A DNA stretch of 64,000 nucleotides from Linaria vulgaris (GCA_948329865.1 OX415254.1:102761163-102825162); one strand, 5' to 3'. Positions 35,801 through 48,339 are shown, counted from the first letter of the stretch. Translations and numbers: made by a program. The notes: a model not told the origin generated them from the letters alone.

Positions 35801-35937
35801 GGGAGCTTCTAATGTACCCCCTGTTGTTGTGCCACCTGCACTCACAACAGGGTGGGCCCCATATGCATGAGGCCCATGTGGGGCCCACCTTGCTGTGAGT
35901 GCAGGTGGCACAACAACCAGGGATAATTTAGACAAAT
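35801..35937. mobile_element. GC-rich hairpin element A
   Basis: Two arms of about 42 bases pair almost perfectly (left 'gttgttgtgccacctgcac', right 'gtgcaggtggcacaacaac'), with a central 'atatgcatgaggcccatg' loop. An 11-bp direct repeat ccataatggtc lies on both sides (35790-35800 and 35938-35948), as expected of an insertion. It is related to the hairpin at 51395-51523 (shared 'gggannttct' start and 'gcacaac' arms). No coding capacity. Confidence 0.65.
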
Positions 35938-36111
35938 CCATAATGGTCAAGTGAGTCTTTCACTTGTACTTCAACAGGATCTTTATGGCACAATATAATA
36001 ATCGATCTCCATACGAAGTTGTTGTGTAAATACCTTTATATGAGTCTATATTAGGTGGATTGATACGAGAGCAAAGACCATCATTTTTACGAGGTTCTTC
36101 GTTTTGCTTCG

Positions 36112-36531
36112 CGAGCTCTTATTGTGATGGCTTACCTCATCAAAACGATGCCATGGCTTACCTCATCAAAACTATGTCATGGCTTACCTCATCAAAACGA
36201 TGTCATGGCTTACTTCATCAATTGGTTAATTGCATATCAAGTTCCTCAATTATTTATAATTAAAATTCAAATAGGTATAATTAGATTTCTTTGTTACATA
36301 CATATTTACTTATGTAATTTTTCTAGGTAATTCAATCAACTTGGTTAATATTTGAAATTGAAATATATATTTTAGGATTAGAGACCTGTAAATATAATAA
36401 AAGACTAACTTTTTAGTTCATGGGGGCTCAAATACAATTTTTTCTAAATATTTAGGGTCAAAAATAGAATTTTTCAAAAGTTTAAGGGCTAAAGTATTAA
36501 TTTATTTTCTTTCTAATTTTTGGGGCGTTAC
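36112..36531 (+). repeat. LTR of a Gypsy-type family, 5'-truncated
   Basis: About 85-90% identical by eye to 55860-56224 over roughly 370 bases, and ends ggggcgttaca. A 27-bp unit 'atggcttacctcatcaaaac' with its spacer is present in four copies at 36125-36230, while the other LTR has about two. The 5' part of the LTR is missing. The coding debris of a Gypsy element starts 270 bases downstream, but no primer-binding site follows the LTR, so they may not belong together. Confidence 0.6.
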
Positions 36532-36805
36532 AATCCCCCTTCCTTAAATGAATCTGGTCTCCAGATTCTTACCTGAATTGTGTTGAAGATAAAGGATTAC
36601 GATTTCACCTCCAAATTGTCAGTCTTGTGTCCACTACTTAAATTTAACAAATTTATATTCATTAACTAGATCGGATAGTCAATTTATATTTTAAAGTGAA
36701 TATCTCTTTGTAATTGATACCTAAAAGTCCATCCCTTTTTTTCTCTTTTTTTTTGACAAGACTAATGTATCTCAAAAGAGAAGTATTTCTAACCGTTATC
36801 TCGAG

Positions 36806-37831
36806 ATGCAAGAGGAGTTCAAGGCCATGAAGGAAGAAATAGTCGTGTGTCGGCAGAGCGTCGCCTATGTGGATGAGCACCACGCACCGGCAACACAGCG
36901 GGTCGACGTTCCTAGACCGAAACCATATAACGGGGCACAGAACGCACGAGAGTTGGAGAACTTTTTGTGCAACATTGAGTTATACTTCTCATATGCTCAT
37001 GTTGACGACGCTGCTACTCGGTTGAGCACCGTTCCACTCTTTCTTACTCACGTTGCTATGCTTTGGTGGAGACGGCGTCAAACCGATATCAAAAAGGGGT
37101 TGTGCCATATTGACACTTGGGACGATTTCAAGGCCGAGATCAAGAAGCAATTGTACCTAGAGAACGTTGAGTTTGAGGCCAGAGCTAAGTTGCGGCGACT
37201 ACAACACCGCAATGCCATTCGGGACTATGTAAAGGAGTTCCAAGAGATCACGCTCGAGATCCCAGACTTGACTGACAAGGATGCCTTATTTGCACTCTTA
37301 GATGGACTTAAGTCGTGGGCTAAGCAAGAATTACAACTGAGGAATGTACAAGACCTTGACTCCGCCATTGTCGCCGTTGAGTCTATGATCGAGTTTAGGC
37401 CGGCGTTCGAGGGTAGCAAGCAGACGACGAAGGGACACTGTGATGACAGCAAGGGCAAATGTGGGGGAGCATCATCATCACGCTCACAGTGGAAGTCAGG
37501 TACGCCCAAACCTTCTTAGTCTAATAGACCAGGGACTTCAGGGCAATCTTATCGAGGATCGGTTGAACGGCCTAAGTCGAAGGACTGTTATCTATGCGGG
37601 AGTGCCGATCACCGCATAACGGAGTGCCTACAATGGGGGCGCATGGCTACGATGTGGCAGAAGCTTGAAAAACAGTCGCAGCCTGGTCAACTGGAGGAAG
37701 ATGAGTCGCACATGGGGTCGATGCGACTACTCAATGCCGTTAAGGCTCAGGTGGAGCCGAAGAAGGGCCCAAGTCATGGGCTTCACTTTGTGACCGCAAC
37801 TATCAAAGGAAGGATAGTAAAGCCTTGGTAG
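36806..37831 (+). pseudogene. Gypsy gag with zinc knuckle, plus protease remnant
   Basis: The capsid-like part (36806-37519) reads RELENFLCNIELYFSYAH, then WWRRRQTDI and YVKEFQEITLEIPDL, the standard gag domain. A TAG at 37517 stops it, but the same frame continues through a CCHC knuckle (CYLCGSADHRITEC, near 37588). Near 37815 a one-base loss shifts the frame just before the protease motif, which in the shifted frame reads ALVDCGV in place of the usual D-S/T-G. Confidence 0.8.
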
Positions 37832-38158
37832 ATTGTGGGGTGAAATACAACTTTATGAGGGACGGTCTAGCCAAGGAACTCAAGCTTACCGTCATGCCGA
37901 TGGCTGGGGCAATGGAATCAGTGAACGCACAAGCTAAGCCTATCGCAGGAATGGCCAAGGCCGTTTGAACGAAGATAGGGGAATGGACGAGCGATGTCCT
38001 CTTACGGTCGTACATATAGACGACTATGATGTGGTGTTGGGACTCGAGTGGTTTTATCAGGTGCGCGCTTGTATTGTGCCGTTCTCTAATTTGTATACAT
38101 CTTAGATAGCAAGACTACTTGCGCCATACCGACGGAGAGGGAGACGAAAGGCACAAGG

Positions 38159-39524
38159 ATGCTATCGGCAATGCAATTCGCGAGGGGACTGAAGGTCGAT
38201 GAATCCTTTGTCGTCTTTCCCATCCCAGAGGATGAACCAACACTGAACGGCACCATGGATGTGTCGAAGGAGATTCAAACGGTCCATGACGAGTTTAAGG
38301 ACATTATGCCAAACGAGTTGCCAAAGAGACTACAGCCACGAAGGGACGTGGACCATAAGATAGAGCTCATTGCGGACGCCACGCCACCATCACGGAGCAC
38401 CGGTTCTATTTTAAAAAAAGTACGACGGGTCGTTGCAGATGTGCATGGACTATCAGACACTAAACAAGCTTATCATCTACAACTGATACCTGATACCGAT
38501 CATCGACGAACTATTTGATCAACTTGGAGGAGCCAAGTCATTTTCAAAGATTGATCTTCGATCGGGCTATTGGCAGGTGAGAATAGCCGTCGGGGACGAA
38601 CCGAAGATGACGATGGTCACCAGGTATGGTTCTTATGAATTCCTTGTTATGCCGTTTGGACTAACCAATGCACCAGCTACGTTTTGTACTTTGATGAACA
38701 AAGTGTTGGGACCATTCTTAGATAAGTTCGTAGTGGTGTACCTGGATGACATCGTCGTCTACTCCCCCAACTTGGAGGAACACGTTGAACATTTGAGGCA
38801 AGTGTTCCAAGCACTTTGGGAGGCCGAGTTGTACATCAAGATCGAGAAGTGCTCGGGGAGGTGGCGTTCTTGAGGCATAAGATCCAGCACGGACGCATCA
38901 TGATGGACGATTCGAAGGTTCGTATTATCTTAGAATGGAAACCTCATGAAAATGTCCATCAATTACGGTCACTTTTTGGACTTATCAATTATTACCGGCA
39001 TGGGCTATTCAAAGATAGTCGCGTCCTTAACAGAGTTACTTAAGAAGAACAAGTCTTGGGACTGGGACGAGTCGTGCCGCCAAGCTTTTGAAGAGTTGAA
39101 GGCACGAGTGATGAAAAAGTCGGTACTTGCCCTACCCGACCACTTGAAGCCATTCGAGGTTCACACCGATGCATCTGACTATGCTATCAGCGTAGTGTTG
39201 GTCCAAGATGAACATCCCATCGCATACGTAAGCCACAAGCTTAACGAGACGGAGCGTCGCTATACGATGCATGAAAAGAAGATGGCTGACATAGTCCATT
39301 GTTTGCGAACTTGGAGGCATTACTTACTTGGGAGTCACTTTATCATTCAAACCGACAACGTGGCGAAGAGTTACTTCCAAACTCAAAAGAAGCTAACTCC
39401 CAAGCAAGCGAGATGGCAAGAGTTTCTAGTGAAGTTCGACTATACGCTAGAATACAAGTCGGGGGCATTGAATCATGTTGCAGACGCCTTGAGCTGGTTG
39501 GTCGAGCTCGCTACCATCATCTGA
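38159..39524 (+). pseudogene. Gypsy reverse transcriptase and RNase H, broken
   Basis: The N-terminal RT fragment (38159-38518) jumps from ATPPSRS directly to a VADVHGL-like segment, so the usual RMCVDYRALN region is deleted. A second frame (38577-38873) holds FGLTNAPATF and the catalytic box VVYLDDIVVYS. A third (38946-39524) holds the connection and RNase H, with HTDASDYAI and ALNHVADALS. At least two frame changes separate the pieces. Confidence 0.85.
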
Positions 39525-39560
39525 CCACTTAGTTCATTAAAGGAACGTATCAGAGAGGGG

Positions 39561-40828
39561 ATGAAGTACGACGTCATGGCCAAGAACATTCCAGAGTTCT
39601 CTCGTGAAGGCAAGACTCGAAGGTTCTGGATAGACAACGAGCTTCTTTATACACGGGGCAATCGCATTTACGTGCCAAAGTGGGACAACTTGTGGCGCGG
39701 GATCATTCGAGAAAGTCACGATACTCGATGGGCGGGGCACCCAGGCATGAGACGCACCAAGGCGCTCATCGAACGGCTTATTATTGGCCGCACATGGGTA
39801 TTTTCTGTTAACAAGACAAGATTGAACAAAAGCAGCCCGACGGACTTTTGCAACCTTTGCCAATACCGGAGCATCCATTCGAAAGTGTATCGATGAACTT
39901 CATCACTTCGTTGCCTAAGTCCGAAGTATGTGGCACCATCATCGTCGTGGTGGACAGGTTTTCAAAATATGGAATTTTTATACCGGCACCACCCGACGTG
40001 ACCGCCGACGTAACGGCCAAGTTATTCATGCATTACGTAGTGAAGCTCTGGGGCATACCAAAGACGATCATAAGTAACCGAGACCCACGCTTTACGGGTA
40101 AGTTTAGGTCCGAACTTTTTAAGTTATTGGGATCTAACTTGGCCTTTCCCACTAGCTTTCACCCGCAAACGGATGGGCAGACTGAACGGGTGAACGCCTT
40201 ATTGGAGTTATACTTACGACACTTTGTTAGTGCCAACCAACGCGATTGGTGCCGTCTACTCGACACAGCCCAATTCGCTTATAACTTGCAGGTGAATGAG
40301 TCGACGGGGCGTAGCCCGTTCGAGCTAAAAACCGGAAGGCAACCGACGACACCTCAATCAATCACTTTCGGCTACGAAGGAAAGAGTCCAGCAGCCTATA
40401 AGTTTGCGAAGACTCTTCAAGAGGAGACCGACATGGCCCGAGCCGCCATGAGCAAGGCCGCCAAAAAGATGAAGAAATACGCAAATCTTAAGCGGCGAGC
40501 CATGGAGTTTAACGTTGGGGACAGGGTCATGGTGAAGTTGAACGCGCATCAACTCAAGAGTTTGCGTCAAGTTCACAAAGGATTGGTGCGACGGTACGAA
40601 GGACCCTTCGAGATCGAGCAGCAAATCAGCACGATGGCATATAGACTGAAGTTGCCGCCCAATCTCAAGATCTATCTGGTATTTCATGTGAGCCAGCTCA
40701 AACCGTATCATGAAGACAAGGAAGAACCGGACCGACGCATTTTTAGGCGGGCACCGACGACAGTAATTGACAAGGAGATCGAAGAGATTCTAGCCGTCTG
40801 CACTGTTCAAAAACGCGTTTTCAGCTGA
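39561..40828 (+). pseudogene. Gypsy integrase with chromodomain start, broken
   Basis: 39561-39800 holds the N-terminal HH half of the zinc finger (HDTRWAGHPGMRRTKALIER), but the CC half is lost to a deletion and frameshift. The catalytic core (39848-40828) shows VSMNFITSLP, where the usual first aspartate of MDFI is Asn, then SNRDPRF and GQTERVNALLE, so the D,D,E triad lacks its first member. The C-terminal GPFEIEQQI and the chromodomain onset follow, then the element breaks off. Confidence 0.85.
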
Positions 40829-42702
40829 ATTTCAAAGGCAATTTTTCTGGTAGTGGATTGTGTGAGTGGTGAGTAGTGTATACGTATGCAGAAGATGGGG
40901 TGAGTAAAAGAAGCGACGGTAGAAATGGTGTTGGGGGTGAGAGGGGAAATGAGGAGTTGATTTTATTTGGGGGTAGCATTGATGGTGGCGGTGGTTGTTT
41001 TTAGGGTGATGGGTTAGGTTGGGGAAGAAGATGTTGACGGGGGTATTTTGGTAAATTCGTGCCCTCGTCCAGTCAACAGATTTTTTTTTAAAAAAAATGG
41101 TTGATGTGGCGTTCGAGTGGCGTCCCAGTCATACGCCACGTAGGCAAAAAATAGCTCAGCCCAAAATCAGAGCCCGTTGGGCATTTTTAATTAAAAAACA
41201 AAAAGTTAGCGGGTATTTTCTTAGCCCGTAAGAAAAAGGGCAAAACTTGAAGTTAGAGAAAATTAAAAGGCAAAAAAATAAATCGCCCAACAATTTAATA
41301 TACGTACATTCTATTTAATTTCCTAATTAATATTTATTTTGGCCCTTATAAAGTAAATGAAGAAGTTAAAATTGACCTTCATGCAGTTCTTACCTTTTGT
41401 AATGACGATTATTAGTACAAGAGAGAACACAGTCCATTAATATATTGGGAAACTGTAATGGAAGACTTTCGAGTTAGACTATAATAACGATATAGTAAAC
41501 AGTCAAATATATATCAAAGGTTCCAATTCGAGACAATTTAATTTTATAATACAAATAAATGCAATAGAGAAAATTGAAATGAATCCCTAAAACATATAAA
41601 AAAAAATTCATCTAGACGTTCTATGTAAAAATAACAAATTTTCCTTGACTTTGGACATAATTTTCTGGAATCCATTCTATATTGCCGAATAATTTAAAAG
41701 ATCCTAAAGAGATTTAAAATTTTGAAAGGTGGATATTTTCATGGATACACTTGTAGAAAAGATATAAACCATAGAAGTAGATAAACACAATAATGTAAAA
41801 GATCTTAATTGAAACAAAATCTGCAAAAGTAACGGAATAAAATAATGAGTGAAAATCAGACTAAAAATCAATGCTCAAACACCACATTCCTCAGCATCTA
41901 AAACACCAACCAGACTTTGAAATTGCCATCAACAACTAAAATAAGTTTTCGGTGTTTGCAAGAAACTTGACTATCGAATCTAAAAAAAAACATTAATTAG
42001 CATATGTAATTACAGAAGTGAAATGAGAGGAAAAATAGACCTCAATGTTTGTTATTTGAGAAAGAGAACATGTGTGCAGTTCCTTTTTTTTTCTTCCTGT
42101 AAGCAGCGTTTTATTTCTTTTGCTGCGCTCCGCTATGAATTCCTTTCCTAACCAAAATCGCTTCTGCAATTAATCCTGAAACTCAAGAAAAAGTAAATTC
42201 ACATGATAATCAGTAGGAAAAAAGGAGTAATATTGTAAAAACATAGCACGTAGGAAAGAATGATTCCGGTTTTTTTTAATTGTTACTCAACCCACAACCA
42301 AAGCAACAAATTAGAGCAGCACATAAGATTTAAAATAACCGTAGTATATGTTAGAATCGTAGAAGTTAAAAATTGACCATTCACGTTGCCATAAGTTGAG
42401 TTTGAATTTGAAAACAGAAACCATAAAAAGTGGGTAACGTGAGTGGGAGGTTGAGCATCGCAGCACAGATTACATTTTAGCCCTTGTTGTTTCTATTTCG
42501 TGAGACACTAAATCAAGGGTATTTTAGGTAACACAAAATTTGGTATCACAACTGAATTTAGTCGCACAATCGGCTTAACAAAGGCTGACTTGTCGAGCTG
42601 GGCGAGCTGACAAGGCCGCATATATCGCTAACCTTCGGTAAAAAAGGGTTAAGTACGTGACAATATGGTGACCTCCCCCCCCCTCTCCCCGCCGAGTAAA
42701 AG
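40829..42702. other. Non-coding, no recognised feature
   Basis: 40850-41060 is G-rich on the plus strand (many gggtgag/ggggaag words), unlike its neighbours, and could be the subterminal part of a MULE-like element. The remainder is AT-rich spacer without coding capacity. Confidence 0.35.
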
Positions 42703-43041
42703 GTCGTAAAATATATTAAGATTCAGTTCTACGACCTGCACACTATGTCATCAAGTATAGTCAAACCTATTAGATAACATTATTATTATAATATATTTTT
42801 TTCCTTATTTGTAATTATCTTTTCCTTAGTTCTTAGTTAGAATATATTATTTTTCTTATTTGTAATTATTCTTCCTTAGTTCTTAGATAGCATGTATTCT
42901 TTTCCTTATTTGTAATTATTTTTTCCTTAGTTCTTTTTGTAACCTATATATATGTTGTACTCTTGATGAATAAAATGTCGTAAAATATATTAAGATTCAG
43001 TCCTACGACCTGCACACTATGTCATCAGGTATAGCCAAACC
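42703..43041 (+). repeat. 65-bp direct repeats flanking an LTR-like 209-bp block
   Basis: 42703-42767 and 42977-43041 are nearly identical (they begin gtcgtaaaatatattaag). Between them the sequence carries three copies of a ~58-bp unit (ttccttatttgtaattat...ccttagttctta) and ends 'tatatatgttgtactcttg', much like the Copia LTR at 48340-50516. It may be a partial 274-bp tandem duplication, or an LTR with a long flanking repeat. Confidence 0.6.
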
Positions 43042-44769
43042 AACTTTGTAAGAACCTGAATGGGGTGATCGCAACGAAGGGTCGTATGACTGGAACGAGC
43101 CCTCTGACACCCTTTGTATGTGATAACTTTTAATGCGATTAATGAAACAACAACAAAAATCAGAATTGGTGGCATTGAGAAATGACATATAAATTGTGCT
43201 TTTATGACTTTTTTAGCTATTGTGGCATTTTTAGCTAATGTCACTTGTAGCGGTGTAGCTAAAGGTGTAAATGCCACTCTACTGTTGTTTTAGTCACATT
43301 TAATGAAATGCCATATGATCTAAGTACTATGACATTACATAATGTCACCGAAAGCTAATGAATTGACATGGTAAAGTGCCACAAAAAAAATTAATTTTGT
43401 AACTTTTTATGACAGTAAATAGATAATTAGTTGCATTTAAGAATGTCATGAAAGAATTATTTTGCAACACTTCATAATGCCATCATTGTTGTCAATAATT
43501 ACATTTTAAAACGCCAATGATTTATCATCTTATGACATTGTCAGGTGTCATTACAAAGCTAGTGGTTACTATATAAATAACGAAAGGGGCGTCTGATAAT
43601 GTCATTATAAGACCTCAATCATGAGATAATACAATGCCAAAATAAAATAATGCAGAATATTTATTGCAACAAATACATTATACATTTTATCTGGTAGGAA
43701 TAATAATTAAAAGCTACATAAAATAACTAATATTACTGTATTAGATCAAAACAAGAAACTGACAAGTGCAAAGCTCAAATGAAAGATAATAAAATTTTCA
43801 TTATTAAATATCAAATAAGATACAGGTGAATATCATTCACAAAAGCTTTTAAGCGTGGGTCATAATTCATAAAAAGAATAATAAAAAAAAACCCTACAAA
43901 GTAGCTCAAGATACAGTATCACTAGTACAGTAGTAGTACTTCAACTCTCTCTCACAAAACCAAAACTGCGTTCTCCGAGAAGCATCTGATTATCTGAACA
44001 TCCTTTTAAAGCCATACTAATTCAAGTCCTCTTAAATATCTGCACAGAAGACACAACAAATATGTACAAGTGTAACTATTCTTTACAAACTTGTGCATTG
44101 TTTAAAATAAGAATTATATATGCATTTAGAACACTAGAATATTAATGTTGTTATCCCATAGTATCAAATAAATTAGCAAACAACAGTTCGGAGAATTATA
44201 ATATTAAAGAAATATGCCTTTCTTGCAGTTCTTGCAGTTCTCTAGATGTACTGCACCTATCACGTTGAATTAAAATTCAAACAGTAACAAGAATACTACA
44301 TGAAAAAATACACACATATTTAATGCATTAAATAAACTATAGGCATTGCAAAATGACATACTACATACTGGAGATACGTGGTTGCACAGGCCACGACCAT
44401 CTTCTAAGTCAGTAAAAGCTGGTTCAATCATCTGGTGAGAAAAGAAACTTGAAGTTAAGGTACTTGATAGCTCGACATAGACTATAAAGTACTATCTGAA
44501 AAGAAGAAAAAATGTGTTATAAGTGTTATTTTTTCAAAATTAAAAGAACATCTAGAGAAATCAGCAAAGCATTTCAGCCAAGTACCATGAAGTGTTTGTG
44601 TTTTCTGCTCTAAATGTAGCACCAAAAGTAAATACGTGAAAGACATCACATAATTATATAAAACTGTAAACATAAAGGATTACGCTAATGAAACGAAAAA
44701 TAAACAAACTATGGGTATATGATAAAAACTTTTCTATTTTGTAGAACATAGACTTGCCTTCTTCAACCA

Positions 44770-45190
44770 GTCCCGCATGAGCACACGTCATTTAGTTTAA
44801 CATCATACTCTTCAATCAGTTTGAAAACTGCAATTGCACATTTTCCATCCCCGTAAGAAGAAATCACCACGTTCCAAGAAATACCATCGTCATTCATTGA
44901 GTCGAAGATTTCTCGTGCCATTTTGATTTGTCCCTAATTTCCATACATACTAATCAATATTAGCAAGACAAACATTGTTTCCAAAATCCAGATCTATCAA
45001 GTAATCATGTACTTTTTTTCCATTTTCCACAGATGAAATATGGGGATAACGTAGATATCACAGTTGCCATGTTATGGGGTTAGGCTTCAAACTTTTTTAA
45101 ACCATGTTGAAAACAGTCAAAGCTTCTGCTAGAGCCTCCGCATCTGTCGTAAACCATCAAGAGATCTTCTAAATTGCCTTTGATGTCCTT
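44770..45190 (-). pseudogene. Captured PPR-gene fragments inside the CACTA-like element
   Basis: On the minus strand 44790-44930 reads MAREIFDSMNDDGISWNVVI, then SSYG and a short further repeat with AVFKLIEE, the signature of plant-specific PLS-type pentatricopeptide repeats. A second piece near 45090-45180 gives MVYDRCGG and, after a frame change, AEALTVFNM, matching the YxRCG...EALxxF pattern of another repeat. Stops and frame changes make it a non-functional exon trap. PPR proteins normally act in organelle RNA processing. Confidence 0.7.
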
Positions 45191-46793
45191 CCTTAGGTTC
45201 AACTTTATTGTATTACACTATGAATTAGATGAGCGTCATTTGCAGCCTTCATCACCAACTGTTCAACTTCTCAGTTAAATTAAGCTCATGAAAATATTCA
45301 TTGCACAAATATTAATGATAGCTCTTCAAAAACCACCCTCTTAAAATGCATTGTCTTCCTTCTCACGAGATAAAAAGGTTTTAAGAGCCCGATATTATCA
45401 GAAAAAACAAATTGGCGCTTTATCAAACAACAAGGAGGCATTATAGGAAATGAATAACACCTGCACAACTAAACCTTTCAAAGCAATGAATCAACTAATT
45501 GTTAGACAATATAACTTCTTCTAGCTATATTCACAACCCCCTAATAGGGACTTTTAGAAGAAAAAAAAATCACCCTTGTAATAAACCAAAGAAAGGACAT
45601 GGTAAAAGAAAGATAGCAATTGCTTGATGAGAGAAAGAACAAAAAGTAATACCTTGATAACCCACAACAATCTCTTATTATCTTTTACCAATAGTGGCTA
45701 GCACTAACTTCATTGTCTTCTCTAAATGCCATTTGTGCAATAGCCAGAAGCATTACTCTAAGATTAAGTAGTCTTTCAATTTATAGATTAAATAAAACGG
45801 ATTCGGGAGGAATAAGGACAAATTCTTAACTTTCAATGTTAGAGAATCAAAGTTACAGATTAGCAGGAACAAAGAAACATATTTTAATGATAATCCAGAT
45901 GCATAAAACATAATATCCAACTGAAAAGTTCATAATGAATGACACTTGCTAAAGACAAAGTTCAGCATAGAAAATGATTACCAATAACCACCAATATCCA
46001 TTATCTGCTGAATGTCTGTCTAATTGCAAAGACACACTGACGAGGCCAGAACAAAATGAGAAAATAATATTGTTAGGTTGAAGTGATGCTAGCAAATGAG
46101 TGCACTTACTTGCTAGCACATGTAACAGAGAAGCATAATGGTCTTTTAATTAGCTCTGCTATTCAGTAGTAGAATTTAACTTAAAAGTTTATCTTATGGG
46201 CTTCTTTTACTCAAGAAATGAAAATTTTGTTTCTAACCGCTTCTCGCCCTAATGGTCCACCAATTTATGTATATCTTATGGTAAAATAGCTTATTATCAT
46301 GTGCCATAGGCCATCAGGAAGATCTTAGTATTGCTTATGAATAGTTTTCCTAGGCCTATCTCCTCTCTAAGTATATATAGCCTGAAAATACACATACATA
46401 TCAAGTAAAAAGTCACCACTATCATGGCTAACAGCTTAACTTTGCAGTTACAGTAAGCTTTGCAACATAAAGAATGTGAGTGCAAATTATACCAACTCCC
46501 CTAAATCACCCTAAAAAACAAAAAGATGCGCTCAAATTTGAATAAAATTTTTCTCGTGAAGTAACTTAAATTTATTTAATACTATCACTTGTGGCATGTT
46601 TTAAAAATCTCATCACATTGATTTACAGTGACATTTTAAAATGAAATGTCATTAACTACAATAAATCAAAGTCACTAATATAAATGGCACGTCTTAAAAA
46701 TGACATTATACATATCTGATGCATGTGACATTTTTAAACTAATGTCATTGATTAGTATAAGCTAGTGTTACTGAATGTGTTAATCATTGGTGA

Positions 46794-47340
46794 TATTTTT
46801 TAGGGATAATGGCATTAAACCCCCTGAACTATGCACGTTTTTGCGTTTTCGTCCTTAAACTAATTTTATTAGCGTTTCCCCCCCTAGACTATGCACGTCT
46901 GTGCGATTTGCCCCCTGGCCGGGTTTTCGGCTATTTTTGGCCATTCTTGGCCGGAATTTTTCCCCTTACCCAACACATATGTGTTGTACTAGATGTATAT
47001 TAGTAGTTGATGACAAAAAGAAGGCGAAAAAACACCTCAAACGGGGCATATTCCGGCTAAGACGAAATCACATTTTGGCGGAATATGCCCCGTTTGAGGT
47101 GTTTTTTCGCCTTCTTTTTGTCATCAACTACTAATATACATCTAGTACAACACATATGTGTCGGGTAAGGAGAAAAATTCCGGCAAAGAATGGCCAAAAA
47201 TAGCCGAGAACCCGGCCAGGGGGCAAATCGCACAGACGTGCATAGTTTAGGGGGGGAAACGCTAATAAAATTAGTTTAAGAACGAAAACGCAAAAACGTG
47301 CATAGTTCAGGGGGTTTAATGCATTTATCCCTATTTTTTA
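46794..47340. mobile_element. Mutator-type fold-back element with 9-bp target duplication
   Basis: The element runs 46803-47331 (529 bp), from gggataatggcattaaac to gtttaatgcatttatccc. The two halves are nearly perfect inverted repeats of about 250 bases, meeting in a short asymmetric centre around 47055-47075. The 9-bp word tatttttta is duplicated exactly at 46794-46802 and 47332-47340, the length expected of Mutator-superfamily insertions. C-runs such as aaaccccctgaactatgcacg resemble those at the left edge of the MULE near 3.4-3.8 kb. No protein is encoded; a MULE would mobilise it in trans. Confidence 0.9.
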
Positions 47341-47527
47341 GTAATGACACTACTATATAAACTTGCACTGACATTTTTAGATTAATGTCATTTCACAATG
47401 TGCCATAATGCCACCAATGAATGATCTATAGTGACAAACTTCAAAACGTCATCCAATTAATATATGGTGTTACTCGAAAGAAAATGCCACTAACGGAGTG
47501 CTACTGTAGGTCATTTTTGTTGTAGTC

Positions 47528-48339
47528 GACCTGTCCTAAATAGGGTGTTTATGCTCATTAATCTTCGCTCAAATGACTCAAACAACACACGTGAAGCTCT
47601 ATTCGACGCGCACTGATGGACTACTCCTATAAATATATGTTTGATCAACAACATAAAATATGCTTAGAATTTCTCCAAATCAAGCATTTGAGGGTGGAAA
47701 TAGCGTGTCTATAATTTATGTGTTTGTACTTATCTACCGTTTTGTGCCATCGTGCTTGTTTTTTTTTTTTTTTTTTTTTTTATGTCTTGTTGTTCAATAT
47801 ATTGGTTAGGAGGGTTATTATTACAATAATTAAACAAATTGGCACCGACTATTCATTCATTTTTTGGTTCCTGTACTAGTACAACTAATGCCCTTTTTTG
47901 TTTTACATTACAATTATTAGCATTTGAGTCCACCGCCACTGGTTATTGACTCAAATAGGGATTATTTAACTAAATTGAATTGATTTAAAACTTCAAATCG
48001 TACTAGATAGACCCGAGACTTAAAAGCACACGGATATGCATTAATTTTTTGGTTACAAGGGGAGGAATGAAAATCACATGTCAAAGCTAATAATTATTAC
48101 ATTCATGACCTTCATTAACGTTCTTCCAACTCATGTTACTAACATCGTCGAAGAGAAGACAAGAGAAAATATACGTAGGTGACTGCTCAAAGGTATAAAG
48201 TCCAATTGCATGTTGTTCCCCTAGTTATTAAGTTTATCGGCTACTTTATTTGTTTCTTTATAGTCGTATGATCGCGTCTAACGTCGTACGAATTGAAATT
48301 TAATAACAATTCGTGACAAGCTTTAATAATAGGTTTAAA
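47528..48339. other. Non-coding spacer with a long poly-T tract
   Basis: The only notable feature is a run of about 23 T at 47759-47781, possibly the tail of an inverted retroposon, though no body was recognised. Confidence 0.4.

Larger units (their letters stand above)
36806..40828 (+). mobile_element. Decayed Ty3/Gypsy chromovirus-like element (internal region)
   Basis: Gag, zinc knuckle, protease remnant, reverse transcriptase, RNase H and integrase follow each other in Gypsy order on the plus strand. The C-terminus (TVIDKEIEEILAVCTVQKRV) is the start of a chromodomain, placing it near the chromoviruses. Stops, frameshifts and internal deletions occur throughout, and it breaks off inside the chromodomain. 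No 3' LTR follows. It cannot move by itself. Confidence 0.85.
43146..47527. mobile_element. CACTA-like (En/Spm) non-autonomous element with nested insertion
   Basis: The right end, read on the minus strand, is gactacaacaaaaatgacc, one mismatch from a CACTA terminus. The left end (aacaacaacaaaaat) differs at about two of 15 positions. Both subterminal regions carry many short repeats of the aatgacat / atgccac / aatgtcac type in both orientations, a hallmark of the superfamily. No transposase was found. It carries fragments of a PPR gene on the minus strand and is interrupted by the fold-back element at 46803-47331. The 3-bp flanks (tga, gac) do not match. Confidence 0.6.

Noticed and set aside
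36806..40828. Integrated pararetrovirus
   Set aside because: Integrase and a chromodomain start are present and no movement or capsid protein of that group is seen; it is a Gypsy element.
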